Under the pieces are notes generated by a model. The model was not told where the DNA came from and made no database searches. It saw only the letters and a program-made list of their open reading frames with translations. The translations under genes were made by a program, and so were the position numbers. 64,000 bases of DNA from Flavobacterium denitrificans DSM 15936 (GTDB taxonomy: Bacteria; Bacteroidota; Bacteroidia; Flavobacteriales; Flavobacteriaceae): the NCBI RefSeq assembly GCF_000425445.1, contig NZ_AUDL01000015.1, positions 40,225-104,224 on the forward strand, written 5' to 3'. Of the stretch, positions 8,021 through 17,102 are shown piece by piece. The stretch's first letter is position 1. Each line of letters opens with the position of its first letter.

Positions 8021-9706
8021 ATGAAAACCAAAACCATTAATCTTGTACTATCGCTCTCAATTTTTGCGTTGGCTATAACAAGTAACACTTTTGCTCAAAA
8101 ATCAAAGTCTGATTCTTTTTACAATGACATTGAATTCAAAATGGCCAAAGTTCAAGAACCCAAAATTCCAAAAAACACAGTCAACTTGAAGGATTTTGGC
8201 GCAGTAAGCGGTGGTTATGTTTTAAACACAAAAGCTTTTGCTGATGCTATAGATGCCATTTCTAAAAGAGGTGGCGGAAAATTGATTATTCCTCCAGGAA
8301 TTTGGCTTACTGGTCCAATTGTTTTAAAAAGTAATCTTGAACTCCATGCAGAAACGGGCGCACTTATAAAATTTTCAACGGATAAAAAACTTTACCCAAT
8401 TATCGAAACTAGTTTCGAGGGATTGAATACTTGGCGTTGCATCTCTCCTATTTATGGAAAAAACCTTGAAAATATAGCTTTTACAGGAAATGGCGTTTGG
8501 GATGGTTCAGGTGAAGCCTGGCGAATGCTCAAAAAAGGAAAAGTAACAGAAAGCCAATGGAAAAAAGTAATTGCTTCTGGTGGTGTTTTAAACGAATCCA
8601 AAACAAGTTGGTACCCATCTGAGCAATATGTAAAAGGAAATCAAAATGCAGATCAAAATGTGCGTTCTGATCTAAAAACGAAAGAACAATTTGAAGAGAT
8701 TCATGATTTTCTGCGTCCTGTAATGGTAAGCATTCAAAATAGTAAAAGAGTTTTATTTGATGGCCCTGTTTTTCAAAATTCGCCAGCTTGGAACATTCAC
8801 CCGCTTATGGTTGAGGATTTGATTATCAGAAATGTTTCAGTCAGAAATCCGTGGTATTCTCAAAACGGTGACGGACTTGATGTTGAATCTTGCAAAAATG
8901 TTTTGGTTGAAAACTCAAGTTTTGATGTTGGTGATGATGCCATTTGCATTAAATCTGGAAAAGATAAAGATGGACGCGATCGTGGTGTTCCTTGCGAAAA
9001 TATAATTGTAAAAAACAATATCGTTTATCACGGTCATGGCGGCGTAACGGTTGGAAGCGAGATGTCTGGCGGCGTTAAAAATCTGCACGTTTCAAATTGT
9101 ACTTTTATGGGAACTGATGTTGGTTTACGATTCAAAAGTACTCGTGGACGCGGCGGAATTGTTGAAAATATCTTTATTTCGGACATTTATATGACAGATA
9201 TCCCTTCACAAGCTATTTCATTTGATTTGTATTATGGAGGAAAATCAATTGCTGAGACATTGGAAGAAGGCGGTGCAAAAGTTAAAAATAAAACAATGCC
9301 TGTAAATGTAGAAACACCTCAGTTTAAAAACATTTCTATTAAAAATATTACTATTGCTGGCGCACAACAAGCGGTATTTTTGCAAGGTCTTCCTGAAATG
9401 AATTTGGAAAACATTGAAATTTCAAACTTGACTGCAAAAGCTGAAAACGGCTTTTCAATCATAGATGCAAATGGAATTAAAATAACTAACGCAAAATTAG
9501 ATATCGAAAAACCTACTATTTTTGAAATTTATAATGGACGAAATATGTCATTCAAGAATATCGAATTCAATTCCAAATCAGAAAAAGCCATATCGATAAA
9601 CGGAGAAGTAAGCCAAAATATTGAGTTTGCAAAAAATGCGAATTCTGATTTGTCTAAAAACATTACGATTGGAGAAACGGTTCCTAAAGGAGCTGTGAAA
9701 TTCTAA
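8021..9706 (+). CDS. Glycoside hydrolase family 28 (polygalacturonase-like), secreted
   Basis: Hydrolyses alpha-1,4 bonds between galacturonate (or related) residues of pectin. The 561-residue protein has a signal peptide (1-26, ending TFAQ) and a right-handed parallel beta-helix with all GH28 signatures in order: N282-G-D-G-L-D287, G304-D-D306, H337-G-H-G-G, and R370-F-K (usually RIK). Asp284, Asp305 and Asp306 fit the catalytic acids. It stands alone behind its own promoter and palindrome, with no SusCD pair, so it is not part of a visible polysaccharide locus. A terminator follows. Exo- versus endo-activity cannot be told from sequence. Confidence 0.93.
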   Translation: MKTKTINLVLSLSIFALAITSNTFAQKSKSDSFYNDIEFKMAKVQEPKIPKNTVNLKDFGAVSGGYVLNTKAFADAIDAISKRGGGKLIIPPGIWLTGPIVLKSNLELHAETGALIKFSTDKKLYPIIETSFEGLNTWRCISPIYGKNLENIAFTGNGVWDGSGEAWRMLKKGKVTESQWKKVIASGGVLNESKTSWYPSEQYVKGNQNADQNVRSDLKTKEQFEEIHDFLRPVMVSIQNSKRVLFDGPVFQNSPAWNIHPLMVEDLIIRNVSVRNPWYSQNGDGLDVESCKNVLVENSSFDVGDDAICIKSGKDKDGRDRGVPCENIIVKNNIVYHGHGGVTVGSEMSGGVKNLHVSNCTFMGTDVGLRFKSTRGRGGIVENIFISDIYMTDIPSQAISFDLYYGGKSIAETLEEGGAKVKNKTMPVNVETPQFKNISIKNITIAGAQQAVFLQGLPEMNLENIEISNLTAKAENGFSIIDANGIKITNAKLDIEKPTIFEIYNGRNMSFKNIEFNSKSEKAISINGEVSQNIEFAKNANSDLSKNITIGETVPKGAVKF

Positions 9707-9728
9707 AACAATTAAAATCAATAAACTA

Positions 9729-9762
9729 AATCCGCTTTTTTAATGATAAAAAAGCGGATTTT
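9729..9762 (+). terminator. Terminator after GH28
   Basis: tccgctttttt (9731-9741) pairs with aaaaaagcgga (9748-9758) over a short loop and is followed by T-rich sequence. Confidence 0.8.
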
Positions 9763-9813
9763 ATATTTTATTCAAACAAAAATAAACCCAACTGCATTTA
9801 AAAAAATAAATCT

Positions 9814-9821
9814 TAATTTTG
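9814..9821 (+). promoter_or_regulatory. -7 promoter box very close to a start codon
   Basis: TAATTTTG matches TAnnTTTG exactly, and CTG (one mismatch to TTG) lies 19 bases upstream at 9792-9794. The ATG of the next gene is only 4 bases after the box, so the transcript would have almost no leader. Confidence 0.5.
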
Positions 9822-9825
9822 TCGT

Positions 9826-10584
9826 ATGATTCGACTATCGATAATTGGTTCCGGAAATGTTGCACAGCATTTGATCAAAGCTTTCACCAAAAGTGAAGCT
9901 GTTGAAATTGTGCAGGTATTTTCTAGAAAAAAAGAAGTTTTGCTTTCGTTGCTGAATGAAGATTTAATTATTACTGATTTAAATAATTTTCAACCAGCTG
10001 ATTTGTATATTATTGCTGTTTCAGATAATGCTATTAACGAAGTTTCAAAACAATTGCCTTTTCAAAACCAACTGGTCGTTCATACTTCAGGTGCTGCTCC
10101 TATTGATATTTTGGATCCTAAAAACAGAAGAGGCGTTTTTTATCCGCTTCAAACATTCTCAAAAAGTAAAGATGTTGATTTTTCAAATATCCCTATTTGT
10201 TTAGAAGCAGAAAATACTTTCGATTATCGTGAGCTAGAATCAGCTGCAAAATGCATCTCAAAAGCCGTTTTTGCTATTGCTTCAGAGCAACGAAAAGCAC
10301 TACATGTTGCGGCAGTTTTTGTGAATAATTTTACGAATCATCTGTATCAAATAGGAAAAGATATTTGTGACGAACATCGTGTTCCTTTTGAAGTCTTAAA
10401 ACCTTTAATTCAGGAAACTGCTGAAAAAATAAACACACTGGACCCTAGTGATGCGCAAACTGGGCCAGCAAAACGTAATGATTCTAATACTATCGAATCA
10501 CATTTGGCGTTTTTAACCAACGAAAATCAAAAAAACATTTATAATATCCTTACACAATCTATAAAAAATGGCAAAAAGTTATAA
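9826..10584 (+). CDS. Rossmann-like / DUF2520 protein
   Basis: A predicted NAD(P)-dependent oxidoreductase-like protein of 252 residues. The N-terminus carries the dinucleotide-binding loop IGSGNVAQHL, which fits the NADP-oxidoreductase F420-dependent/Rossmann fold. The C-terminal half is the all-helical DUF2520 domain (AVFVNNFTNHLYQIG, DAQTGPAKRND), which resembles the second domain of 6-phosphogluconate dehydrogenase-like enzymes. The substrate is not known. The end overlaps the start of the KdsC-like gene by 17 bases, so the two are co-transcribed. The gene may be translated from a near-leaderless message. Confidence 0.85.
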   Translation: MIRLSIIGSGNVAQHLIKAFTKSEAVEIVQVFSRKKEVLLSLLNEDLIITDLNNFQPADLYIIAVSDNAINEVSKQLPFQNQLVVHTSGAAPIDILDPKNRRGVFYPLQTFSKSKDVDFSNIPICLEAENTFDYRELESAAKCISKAVFAIASEQRKALHVAAVFVNNFTNHLYQIGKDICDEHRVPFEVLKPLIQETAEKINTLDPSDAQTGPAKRNDSNTIESHLAFLTNENQKNIYNILTQSIKNGKKL

Positions 10585-11095
10585 AGAAATAATGAATGAC
10601 ATCACAACATTTGTTTTTGATGTTGATGGCGTACTTACGGACAGTTCTGTTTTTGTAACCAATGAAGGCGAAATGCTTCGTACAATGAACATTCGCGATG
10701 GTTATGCAATGAAAGCAGCAATTGAAAGCGGTTACCATGTATGCATTATTTCTGGCGGTAGCAATGAAGGCGTCCGTATTCGTTTAAATAATTTAGGAAT
10801 TGCTGATGTTCATTTGGGCACTCCTGACAAAGTTCAGACTTTTAAAGATTATACAAATGCTAATAATATAAAACCTGAACAAGTATTATATATGGGTGAC
10901 GACATTCCTGATTTTCATGTTATGAAACTAGTTGGATTGCCAACTTGCCCGCAAGACGCTAGCCCTGAGATCAAAAATATCTGCCGTTATATTTCGCACG
11001 TAAAAGGCGGACGTGGCGCTGCACGTGATGTAATCGAACAAGTAATGAAAGTGCAAGGAAAATGGATGGAATATTTTAACGGAAAACACGATTAA
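10568..11095 (+). CDS. HAD phosphatase, KdsC-like
   Basis: A 175-residue C0-type HAD hydrolase resembling 3-deoxy-D-manno-octulosonate 8-phosphate phosphatase (lipopolysaccharide inner-core synthesis). Motif I is D18-V-D20-GVLTD, motif II is IISGGS, and motif IV is GDDIPD near residue 116. The short length without a cap domain fits KdsC, which works as a tetramer. In Flavobacteria this gene commonly sits with a DUF2520 protein and maf, as here. True KdsC activity is likely but inferred. A nearby function on another small phosphate ester is possible. Confidence 0.85.
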   Translation: MAKSYKEIMNDITTFVFDVDGVLTDSSVFVTNEGEMLRTMNIRDGYAMKAAIESGYHVCIISGGSNEGVRIRLNNLGIADVHLGTPDKVQTFKDYTNANNIKPEQVLYMGDDIPDFHVMKLVGLPTCPQDASPEIKNICRYISHVKGGRGAARDVIEQVMKVQGKWMEYFNGKHD

Positions 11096-11126
11096 TTAAT
11101 TGACAATTATAAATTATAAACTAAAA

Positions 11127-11165
11127 ACTTAGCAACTTAGCCCCTTAGCTACTTAGAATCTTAAA
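11127..11165 (+). repeat. CTTAG-rich intergenic repeat, copy 1
   Basis: Five imperfect copies of a 7-9-base unit: cttagcaa, cttagcccc, ttagcta, cttagaat and ctta. They end just before the start codon of the UbiA gene. A related stretch occurs, inverted, at 27486-27526, again directly upstream of a start codon. Confidence 0.6.
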
Positions 11166-11167
11166 AA

Positions 11168-12094
11168 ATGAAATACTTAAAACTCATTAGATATCAAAAC
11201 TTACTGATGCTTGCTTTTATGCAGGTCTTATTTCGTTATGCCTTTTTGAAACAGCAAAATATCCCACTTGCATTAGCAGATTGGCAATATGGATTATTGG
11301 TTTTAAGTACCGTTTTATTAGCAGCAGCAGGTTATGTAATCAATGATATTTTTGATGTTGCAACTGATTCTATAAATAAGCCAAGTAAAGTAATTATTGG
11401 CAAGGGAATTTCTGAAACTAAAGCTTATAATATCTACATCGGATTGAATATTACCGGCGTTGCAATTGGTTTTTATTTATCGAATGTTATTTTGAGGCCC
11501 AGTTTTGCAACCATTTTCATTTTGATTGCATCTTTGCTTTATTTTTATTCTACAAGCTTAAAGCAAATCATGATTGTTGGGAATTTTATTGTGGCGTTAC
11601 TTTTAGCGTTAAGTGTTATTATCATTGGCATTTTCGATTTGTTTCCTGCAACAAATGCAGAAAATCAAGCGCAAATGGCAAGTCTTTTTTCTATTTTGAT
11701 TGATTACGCGCTATTTGCTTTTATGATCAATTTTATCAGGGAAATAGTTAAAGACATTGAAGATGTAAATGGTGATTACAATCAAGGAATGAATACTTTG
11801 CCAATTGCAATTGGTAATAGTAGAGCTGCTAAAATCGCTTTAGGATTTGCTGTTATTCCATTTATTTTATCGTTGCTCTACATTAATGAATACTTTATGC
11901 AAAACAAACTTTATATTGCTACTTTATATGGTTTTGCTACTGTTCTTGCACCTTTATTGTATTTTATTGTTAAAATATTCACTGCAAAAACACAAAAGGA
12001 ATTTCATCATTTGAGTACTGTTTTAAAACTCATTTTGTTTTTCGGAATTTTGTCAATTCTTGTAATAACATTAAACATCAAGTACAATGCTTAA
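11168..12094 (+). CDS. UbiA family prenyltransferase
   Basis: An integral membrane enzyme that joins a polyprenyl diphosphate to an acceptor. The 308-residue protein has about eight or nine membrane helices. The two Asp-rich motifs that bind diphosphate and magnesium are present: N59-D-I-F-D63-V-A-T-D67, and a second one of the form REIVKDIEDVNGDYNQG near residue 198. Homologs in this position are often labelled geranylgeranylglycerol-phosphate geranylgeranyltransferase. Menaquinone or haem-type acceptors cannot be excluded. The end overlaps maf by 8 bases, so the two are coupled. Confidence 0.87.
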   Translation: MKYLKLIRYQNLLMLAFMQVLFRYAFLKQQNIPLALADWQYGLLVLSTVLLAAAGYVINDIFDVATDSINKPSKVIIGKGISETKAYNIYIGLNITGVAIGFYLSNVILRPSFATIFILIASLLYFYSTSLKQIMIVGNFIVALLLALSVIIIGIFDLFPATNAENQAQMASLFSILIDYALFAFMINFIREIVKDIEDVNGDYNQGMNTLPIAIGNSRAAKIALGFAVIPFILSLLYINEYFMQNKLYIATLYGFATVLAPLLYFIVKIFTAKTQKEFHHLSTVLKLILFFGILSILVITLNIKYNA

Positions 12095-12671
12095 GGAAAA
12101 ACTAAAAAAATATACTTTGATTTTGGCTTCAGGATCTCCAAGAAGACAGCAATTTTTTAAAGATTTGGATTTGGATTTTGAAATCCGCTTAAAAGATGTT
12201 GAAGAAATTTATCCGCCAGAATTAAAAGCAGTTGAAATCACAGATTTTTTAGCCGAATTAAAAGCAAATGCATTTGAAGGCGAACTAAAGGAAAATGAAA
12301 TTTTAGTAACTAGCGATACCATTGTTTGGCACAAAAACAAAGCTTTAGGAAAACCAAAAAATGCCGAAGAAGCTTTTGAAATGATCAAATCAATGTCAAA
12401 CGCAACGCATGATGTAATTACATCTGTCTGCTTTAAAACCAATACTGCTTCTACTCTATTACACGATATTACAAAAGTTACTTTCAACGAATTATCAGAC
12501 GAGGCCATTTTATACTATATTGAAAATTATAAACCTTATGACAAAGCTGGTGCGTATGGTATTCAAGAATGGTTTGGTTTTATGGCAGTAGCAAAAGTTG
12601 AGGGTTCTTATACCAATGTTATGGGACTTCCAACTGCAAAAGTTTACGAATATTTGAGTACTTTAGTATAA
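12087..12671 (+). CDS. maf: Maf-like nucleotide pyrophosphatase
   Basis: Hydrolyses non-canonical or modified nucleoside triphosphates (dTTP, UTP, m5UTP and similar) to monophosphates in the cytoplasm. The 194-residue protein begins with the family signature S15-G-S-P-R-R20. It continues with TSDTIVW (catalytic Asp), LGKPKNAEEA and the Y-DKAGAYGIQ loop near residue 153. Overlap with the UbiA gene shows co-transcription. Function is predicted from the family only. Confidence 0.92.
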   Translation: MLKEKLKKYTLILASGSPRRQQFFKDLDLDFEIRLKDVEEIYPPELKAVEITDFLAELKANAFEGELKENEILVTSDTIVWHKNKALGKPKNAEEAFEMIKSMSNATHDVITSVCFKTNTASTLLHDITKVTFNELSDEAILYYIENYKPYDKAGAYGIQEWFGFMAVAKVEGSYTNVMGLPTAKVYEYLSTLV

Positions 12672-12681
12672 AAATTATCTT

Positions 12682-13212
12682 ATGGTTTCTTTCAAAGAAT
12701 ATAGCCAGGAAATATTTGCCACAATTATTCTTCTTCTGGTTTTAGTGGCCTTAAGGATTATCGTAGCTAAATTTATCCGTCGTTATGCCAGCAGCAGCCA
12801 ATTATTGGAACACAGAACAAACCTAGTAATTAAATATGTTCATATTCTAATGAATATCTTGGTAGCAATTGGCCTGACTGTGATTTGGGGTGTTGAAACC
12901 AAAGATATTTTTTTCTATGTTTCTTCAATTGCAACTGTAGTTGGTGTTGCTATGTTTGCCCAATGGTCAATTTTAAGCAACATTACTTCTGGAGTTATTT
13001 TGTTTTTTTCGTTCCCCTTTAGAATTGGAGACACAATAAAAATCCACGATAAAGATTTTCCTATTGAGGCCGAAATAGAAGATATTAGTGCTTTTCATGT
13101 TAATTTGAAAACAAAAGAAGGAGAGCGAATTATTTTCCCAAATAATCTTTTGCTGCAAAAAGGGATTTCAATCTTGCCAGCACACTACGAAGAAAAAGAG
13201 TTTTTTGACTGA
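12682..13212 (+). CDS. Small MscS-family mechanosensitive channel
   Basis: A 176-residue inner-membrane protein with two or three N-terminal helices. The pore-lining/beta region follows: AQWSILSNITSGVILFF, FRIGDTIKI and IEDISAFHVNLKTKEGERIIFPN. This is the minimal MscS core, without the C-terminal cage of E. coli MscS (286 residues). It probably releases solutes on osmotic downshock. It starts 10 bases after maf, so it is likely the last gene of that transcript. Confidence 0.87.
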   Translation: MVSFKEYSQEIFATIILLLVLVALRIIVAKFIRRYASSSQLLEHRTNLVIKYVHILMNILVAIGLTVIWGVETKDIFFYVSSIATVVGVAMFAQWSILSNITSGVILFFSFPFRIGDTIKIHDKDFPIEAEIEDISAFHVNLKTKEGERIIFPNNLLLQKGISILPAHYEEKEFFD

Positions 13213-13321
13213 TATTTGAATGGGAATTTTATAAACGAAAACAAAAAACCTAAAACAGAATTTCTGATTTTAAGTGCAATATTTGTTTAGCCAATTTACG
13301 TTTATTCAAAATTTCACAAAA

Positions 13322-14422
13322 ATGACTCAGCCTATAAAATTGCCTTTTTATGCAAAGCTTGCTTGCATATTAATAAGCCTAATTTCATTTTCCTATATAT
13401 TCTGTATTGCCAAGGATGTCATCACACCTGTACTTATGGCATTCTTGTTTGCTGTTCTATTGTTGCCCATATTTACATTTCTAAAGCATCGATTGAAGTT
13501 TCCGAGACATCTTGCCGCAATAATTTGTGTTTTGACTTTTGCTGCCTTTGTTGTCGGAATTTTAGTCTTTATTTCCTACGAAGTTAGAGATATGGCTAAT
13601 GATTTTGATACCATCAAAAAAAATGCAAATGCCTTTATTACAGATATTCATAAATTTATTAAAGACAGTTTTAATGTAAGCATTGGCGAACAAAAAAAAT
13701 ATATTGACAATGTAACTAAAGATTCGGTTAAAAATGGAAATGCTACAATCGGTTCGGCATTAATTTCCATAACAGATTTGCTTCTAGATTGTACCATTAT
13801 TCCAATTTATACTTTTTTGTTTTTAATTTATAAAGAACATTTTATTCTTTTTTTAGCAAAATTGATAAACAAAGAAAATCATGCGGCGTTACAAGATATC
13901 TTGTCGCAAATCAAAGTTTCGATAAATAACTACATCGTCGGCCTTTTACTGGAAATGACAACTGTGGCCATTTTGACAAGTTTAGGCCTTTGGATTATTG
14001 GTGTAAAATATTTTATTTTATTAGGATTGATAACTGGAATTCTGAATCTTATTCCGTACATCGGGATATTCATTGCTGGAATAATTACAGTTTTGGCTTC
14101 ATTAACCGGAACTGGCGAAACGTCAATTATTTTAGGAATCCTGATTGTAAACATTATTGTGCAATTTATAGACAATAATTTATTAGTTCCGTTGATTATT
14201 AATTCCAAAGTTGAAATTAACGCTTTTGTTTCTATAATGGGAATTATCGTAGGAGGCGCCGCTGCAGGAATAGCGGGAATGTTTTTAGCCATTCCACTCT
14301 TGGCAATCTTGAAGATAATTTTTGAACGAATCGAATCTATGGAAGCATGGGGTTATTTGATGGGCAATCATGTGCCTCGCAAATTTACTTGGAGAGTTAG
14401 AAGACCGAAAATCACTAGCTAA
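13322..14422 (+). CDS. AI-2E family transporter (PerM/YdiK type)
   Basis: A 366-residue protein with about eight membrane helices and the hydrophilic region between helices 3 and 4 typical of the family. The late conserved segments are ILNLIPYIGIFIAGI and VQFIDNNLLVPLIINSKVEIN. Members export small molecules, including autoinducer-2 in some bacteria, or exchange sodium for protons. The ORF opens at 13274, but the start at ATG 13322 (MTQPIK) leaves a normal N-terminus just before helix 1. Substrate unknown. Confidence 0.86.
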   Translation: MTQPIKLPFYAKLACILISLISFSYIFCIAKDVITPVLMAFLFAVLLLPIFTFLKHRLKFPRHLAAIICVLTFAAFVVGILVFISYEVRDMANDFDTIKKNANAFITDIHKFIKDSFNVSIGEQKKYIDNVTKDSVKNGNATIGSALISITDLLLDCTIIPIYTFLFLIYKEHFILFLAKLINKENHAALQDILSQIKVSINNYIVGLLLEMTTVAILTSLGLWIIGVKYFILLGLITGILNLIPYIGIFIAGIITVLASLTGTGETSIILGILIVNIIVQFIDNNLLVPLIINSKVEINAFVSIMGIIVGGAAAGIAGMFLAIPLLAILKIIFERIESMEAWGYLMGNHVPRKFTWRVRRPKITS

Positions 14423-14508
14423 AAAAACAGTTAATTTTTAAAATACCAGCAATATTTATACTAAATTCATATTACAAACCTTATTCAAATCATTGAAAAA
14501 ATACCTGA

Positions 14509-16341
14509 ATGTTTCTAAACAAAAAAATAATCGTTTTTCTTTTGTTGTGCTTTTGTTTGCAAAGCATTCACGGACAATCAGATAATACAAAAAAAGATTC
14601 ATCTGCAAAAAAAGATACTACTGGAGTTTACGAACGAATTAGAAATTATTCAAAAAAGAATAAATTCACTAAAACTATGCATAAGCTTTTCTTCAGAACC
14701 AATAAACCTAAAAAGAAAGAACATCTTATAATACCTAGTGATACTTCAAATTACAATGGCAAAATTATTCGTAAAATTAATATCGTCACGCTTGATCCTT
14801 TTGGGCATTCTCTCACTGATACAACGCAAGTTCCTAAAAATTGGGGCGAGCGAACTGGGAATCGGCTGCATTTAAAAACAAAAAAAATTGCCATTTACAA
14901 TTTGCTTTTGTTTAAAAGAAACAGCGTCTATGACAGTTATAAAATTCAGGAAACCGAACGTTTGATACGATCTCAAAAATATGTAACGGCGGTTCGAATC
15001 ACACATCAACTAGTCGGCGTTGCATCAGATTCCGTCGATGTTACAATCAGGGTTTTGGATTCTTGGAGTACGATTCCCAGGTTTTCGATATCAAGCAATC
15101 AGGTTTCTGTTGGCTTTAAGGAAAAAGATTTTTTTGGAACGGGACAGCAATTGGAATATCGTTTCACAAATCGTTTTGATGATGGCGCCAACGGAAATGA
15201 TGTTACATATACGGTGCCGAATATCAAAAATACGTACATCGGGACGACGCTGAATTACAAAATGGATCTCGATAACAATTATACCAAAAGCATCAACATT
15301 GAACGCTTATTTTATTCGCCTTTAACTAAATGGGCTGGCGGAATTTATGTTGGGCAAAATTTCAGAAAAGATACACTTCAGGCTCCAGATATGTCTTATG
15401 CCTACCAGCCTTTCAAATATAACTTTCAGGATTTTTGGGCAGGAAAAGCATTTAAAGTTTTTGAAGATGAAGATAAAGGGATTACCAATTTGATTACCTC
15501 TGGCCGATTTCTGAATGTTAATTACAGCGAAACGCCATCCGATTTATACGATCCGACCAAATTCTATTCAGACCAAAAACTCATTTTATCTGGAATTGGG
15601 ATCAACACCCGAAAATTTATTAAAGACAATTATATTTTTAGAAATGGACAGACGGAGGATGTTCCGATTGGTCGAATCTATGGCGTTACGTTTGGTTATC
15701 AATATAAAAACCAAATGTGGAGGCCTTATATTGGTGGTCAGTTTTCTTTTGGCAATTATTATAGATTAGGTTTTTTGAGTGCAAATTTTGAAGGTGGAAC
15801 TTTTTTCCATGATTCAAAAACTTATGAAACTGCTTTTTCAATAGAAACCAATTATTTCACCAAGCTTTACAGCATTGGAAACTGGAAAATAAGACAATTT
15901 GTAAATCCAAAAATAGTAATTGGCGTCAATCGTGAAGATATTATTGGCGATCAATTAAATATAAATGAACAAAACGGACTTGCAGGTTTCAACAGTGCAA
16001 TTTATGGAACCAATAAAATGGTTTTGTCACTTCAAACGCAGACTTATTCACCAAATGCAGTTTTAGGTTTTCGTCTTAATCCGTTTTTTAATTATTCAGT
16101 AGCCGTTCTGGGAAGTCCGAATGATGCTATGGGAAAAAATAAAGCATATTCAAAATTTACGCTTGGAGTAATTATAAGCAATGATTATTTAGTATTCAGT
16201 TCTTTTCAATTATCCTTGTCATATTACCCGACTATTCCATTTGAAGGAGATAATGTTTTCAAAACCAATACTTTTGAAACAACAGATTTTGGCTTAATGA
16301 ATTTTGAGCTGTCAAAACCGAGAATTGTAGATTACAAGTAA
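14509..16341 (+). CDS. Secreted POTRA/beta-barrel outer-membrane protein
   Basis: A 610-residue protein with a signal peptide (1-23, ending IHGQ) and a Lys-rich segment. A POTRA-like domain lies at about residues 83-185 (KIIRKINIVTLDPFG, ERLIRSQKYVTAVRITHQL, SVDVTIRVLDSW). The long C-terminal part alternates Tyr/Phe/Gly-rich strands, like a 16-strand Omp85/BamA-type barrel. It differs from BamA in having only one clear POTRA domain. It may assemble or export outer-membrane proteins or lipids. The partner is unknown. It lies alone between the AI-2E gene and a secreted His-rich protein. Confidence 0.72.
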   Translation: MFLNKKIIVFLLLCFCLQSIHGQSDNTKKDSSAKKDTTGVYERIRNYSKKNKFTKTMHKLFFRTNKPKKKEHLIIPSDTSNYNGKIIRKINIVTLDPFGHSLTDTTQVPKNWGERTGNRLHLKTKKIAIYNLLLFKRNSVYDSYKIQETERLIRSQKYVTAVRITHQLVGVASDSVDVTIRVLDSWSTIPRFSISSNQVSVGFKEKDFFGTGQQLEYRFTNRFDDGANGNDVTYTVPNIKNTYIGTTLNYKMDLDNNYTKSINIERLFYSPLTKWAGGIYVGQNFRKDTLQAPDMSYAYQPFKYNFQDFWAGKAFKVFEDEDKGITNLITSGRFLNVNYSETPSDLYDPTKFYSDQKLILSGIGINTRKFIKDNYIFRNGQTEDVPIGRIYGVTFGYQYKNQMWRPYIGGQFSFGNYYRLGFLSANFEGGTFFHDSKTYETAFSIETNYFTKLYSIGNWKIRQFVNPKIVIGVNREDIIGDQLNINEQNGLAGFNSAIYGTNKMVLSLQTQTYSPNAVLGFRLNPFFNYSVAVLGSPNDAMGKNKAYSKFTLGVIISNDYLVFSSFQLSLSYYPTIPFEGDNVFKTNTFETTDFGLMNFELSKPRIVDYK

Positions 16342-16478
16342 AAGTTTTTTTTGGCTTTTTTTTATTTTTTTTCAATCATTTAAAAACATTTAAAAATCAA
16401 CACATTACCATATAATCAGCCCTCCTCCACTCGTTAAAGTGCTATTTTTATCCGACGAAATACATTTAGTTTTTATTT

Positions 16479-16495
16479 TTGGCACAGTATATGAA
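16479..16495 (+). promoter_or_regulatory. Possible sigma-54-like promoter
   Basis: TTGGCAC at 16479-16485 is a perfect -24 element. Five bases later comes ATGAA, only a partial match to the -12 TTGCA. A start about 12 bases downstream would leave a 26-base leader. No TAnnTTTG box is seen here. Confidence 0.3.
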
Positions 16496-16532
16496 TATTA
16501 CTAAACAAGAGTAACATTAAAACTTAGAAAAA

Positions 16533-17042
16533 ATGAAAACGTTAAAAATAGCAATCGTAGGATTATTTATTTTGGTTGCAAACGCCACGCAAGCCCAAGT
16601 ATCAATTAATGTAAATATAGGTACGCCACCAGCTTGGGGTCCTGCAGGATATGCTGAAATGGAATATTATTATTTGCCAGACATTGAAGCTTATTACGAT
16701 GTTCGAGCTTCACAGTTTATTTATTTTGGAGGCGGAAGATGGGTTAGAACAACTTATTTGCCAAGACAATACAGAAATTATGATTTGTACGGAGGATATA
16801 AAGTAGTTTTAACTGACTATCATGGAAGAACTCCATACGTATATTTTGATCGTCACAGAGTAAAATATTACAAAGGATATCACGGAGCTCCACAAAGACC
16901 TTACAAACCAAGACCGGTTTACGGCTACAATGACCGTCATGATCACAGAGATTACAAGCATTATGACAAAAAACACCATGATAAACACGACCGTCATGAC
17001 CATGATGATCACGATGATCACAGAGGACACGGCAGAAGATAA
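16533..17042 (+). CDS. Secreted His/Tyr-rich protein, unknown function
   Basis: A 169-residue protein with a signal peptide (1-22, ending TQAQ). A Tyr-rich core (EMEYYYLPDIEAYYDVRA, GGGRWVRTTYLPRQYRNYD) is followed by a C-terminal tail of about 35 residues made largely of His, Asp, Lys and Arg (repeats of HDH, KHYDKK and DDHDDH). The tail could bind zinc, copper or nickel in the periplasm. I recognise it as a type of hypothetical protein common in Flavobacteria, with no known role. It is monocistronic, with a terminator directly after it. A possible sigma-54 promoter lies upstream. Confidence 0.75.
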   Translation: MKTLKIAIVGLFILVANATQAQVSINVNIGTPPAWGPAGYAEMEYYYLPDIEAYYDVRASQFIYFGGGRWVRTTYLPRQYRNYDLYGGYKVVLTDYHGRTPYVYFDRHRVKYYKGYHGAPQRPYKPRPVYGYNDRHDHRDYKHYDKKHHDKHDRHDHDDHDDHRGHGRR

Positions 17043-17068
17043 TTGCTAAATATCTAATTTTCAACGCA

Positions 17069-17102
17069 AAAGAGTATCAATAATATTGATACTCTTTTTT
17101 TT
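17069..17102 (+). terminator. Terminator
   Basis: aaagagtatcaat pairs with attgatactcttt over a 3-base loop and is followed by eight T. Confidence 0.88.

Noticed and set aside
10013..10204. Frame-shifted ORF inside the DUF2520 gene as a sign of a frameshift
   Set aside because: The main frame is intact from start to stop with conserved motifs on both sides, so this is a chance alternative frame.
13930..14292. 120-codon minus-strand ORF inside the AI-2E transporter gene
   Set aside because: Its Pro/Ile/Val-rich protein is what the reverse of membrane-helix codons gives. The transporter frame is clearly the real one.
16744..17064. His/Asp-rich minus-strand ORF opposite the secreted His-rich protein
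   Set aside because: The composition is explained by the repeated CAT/GAC codons of the plus-strand tail read backwards.
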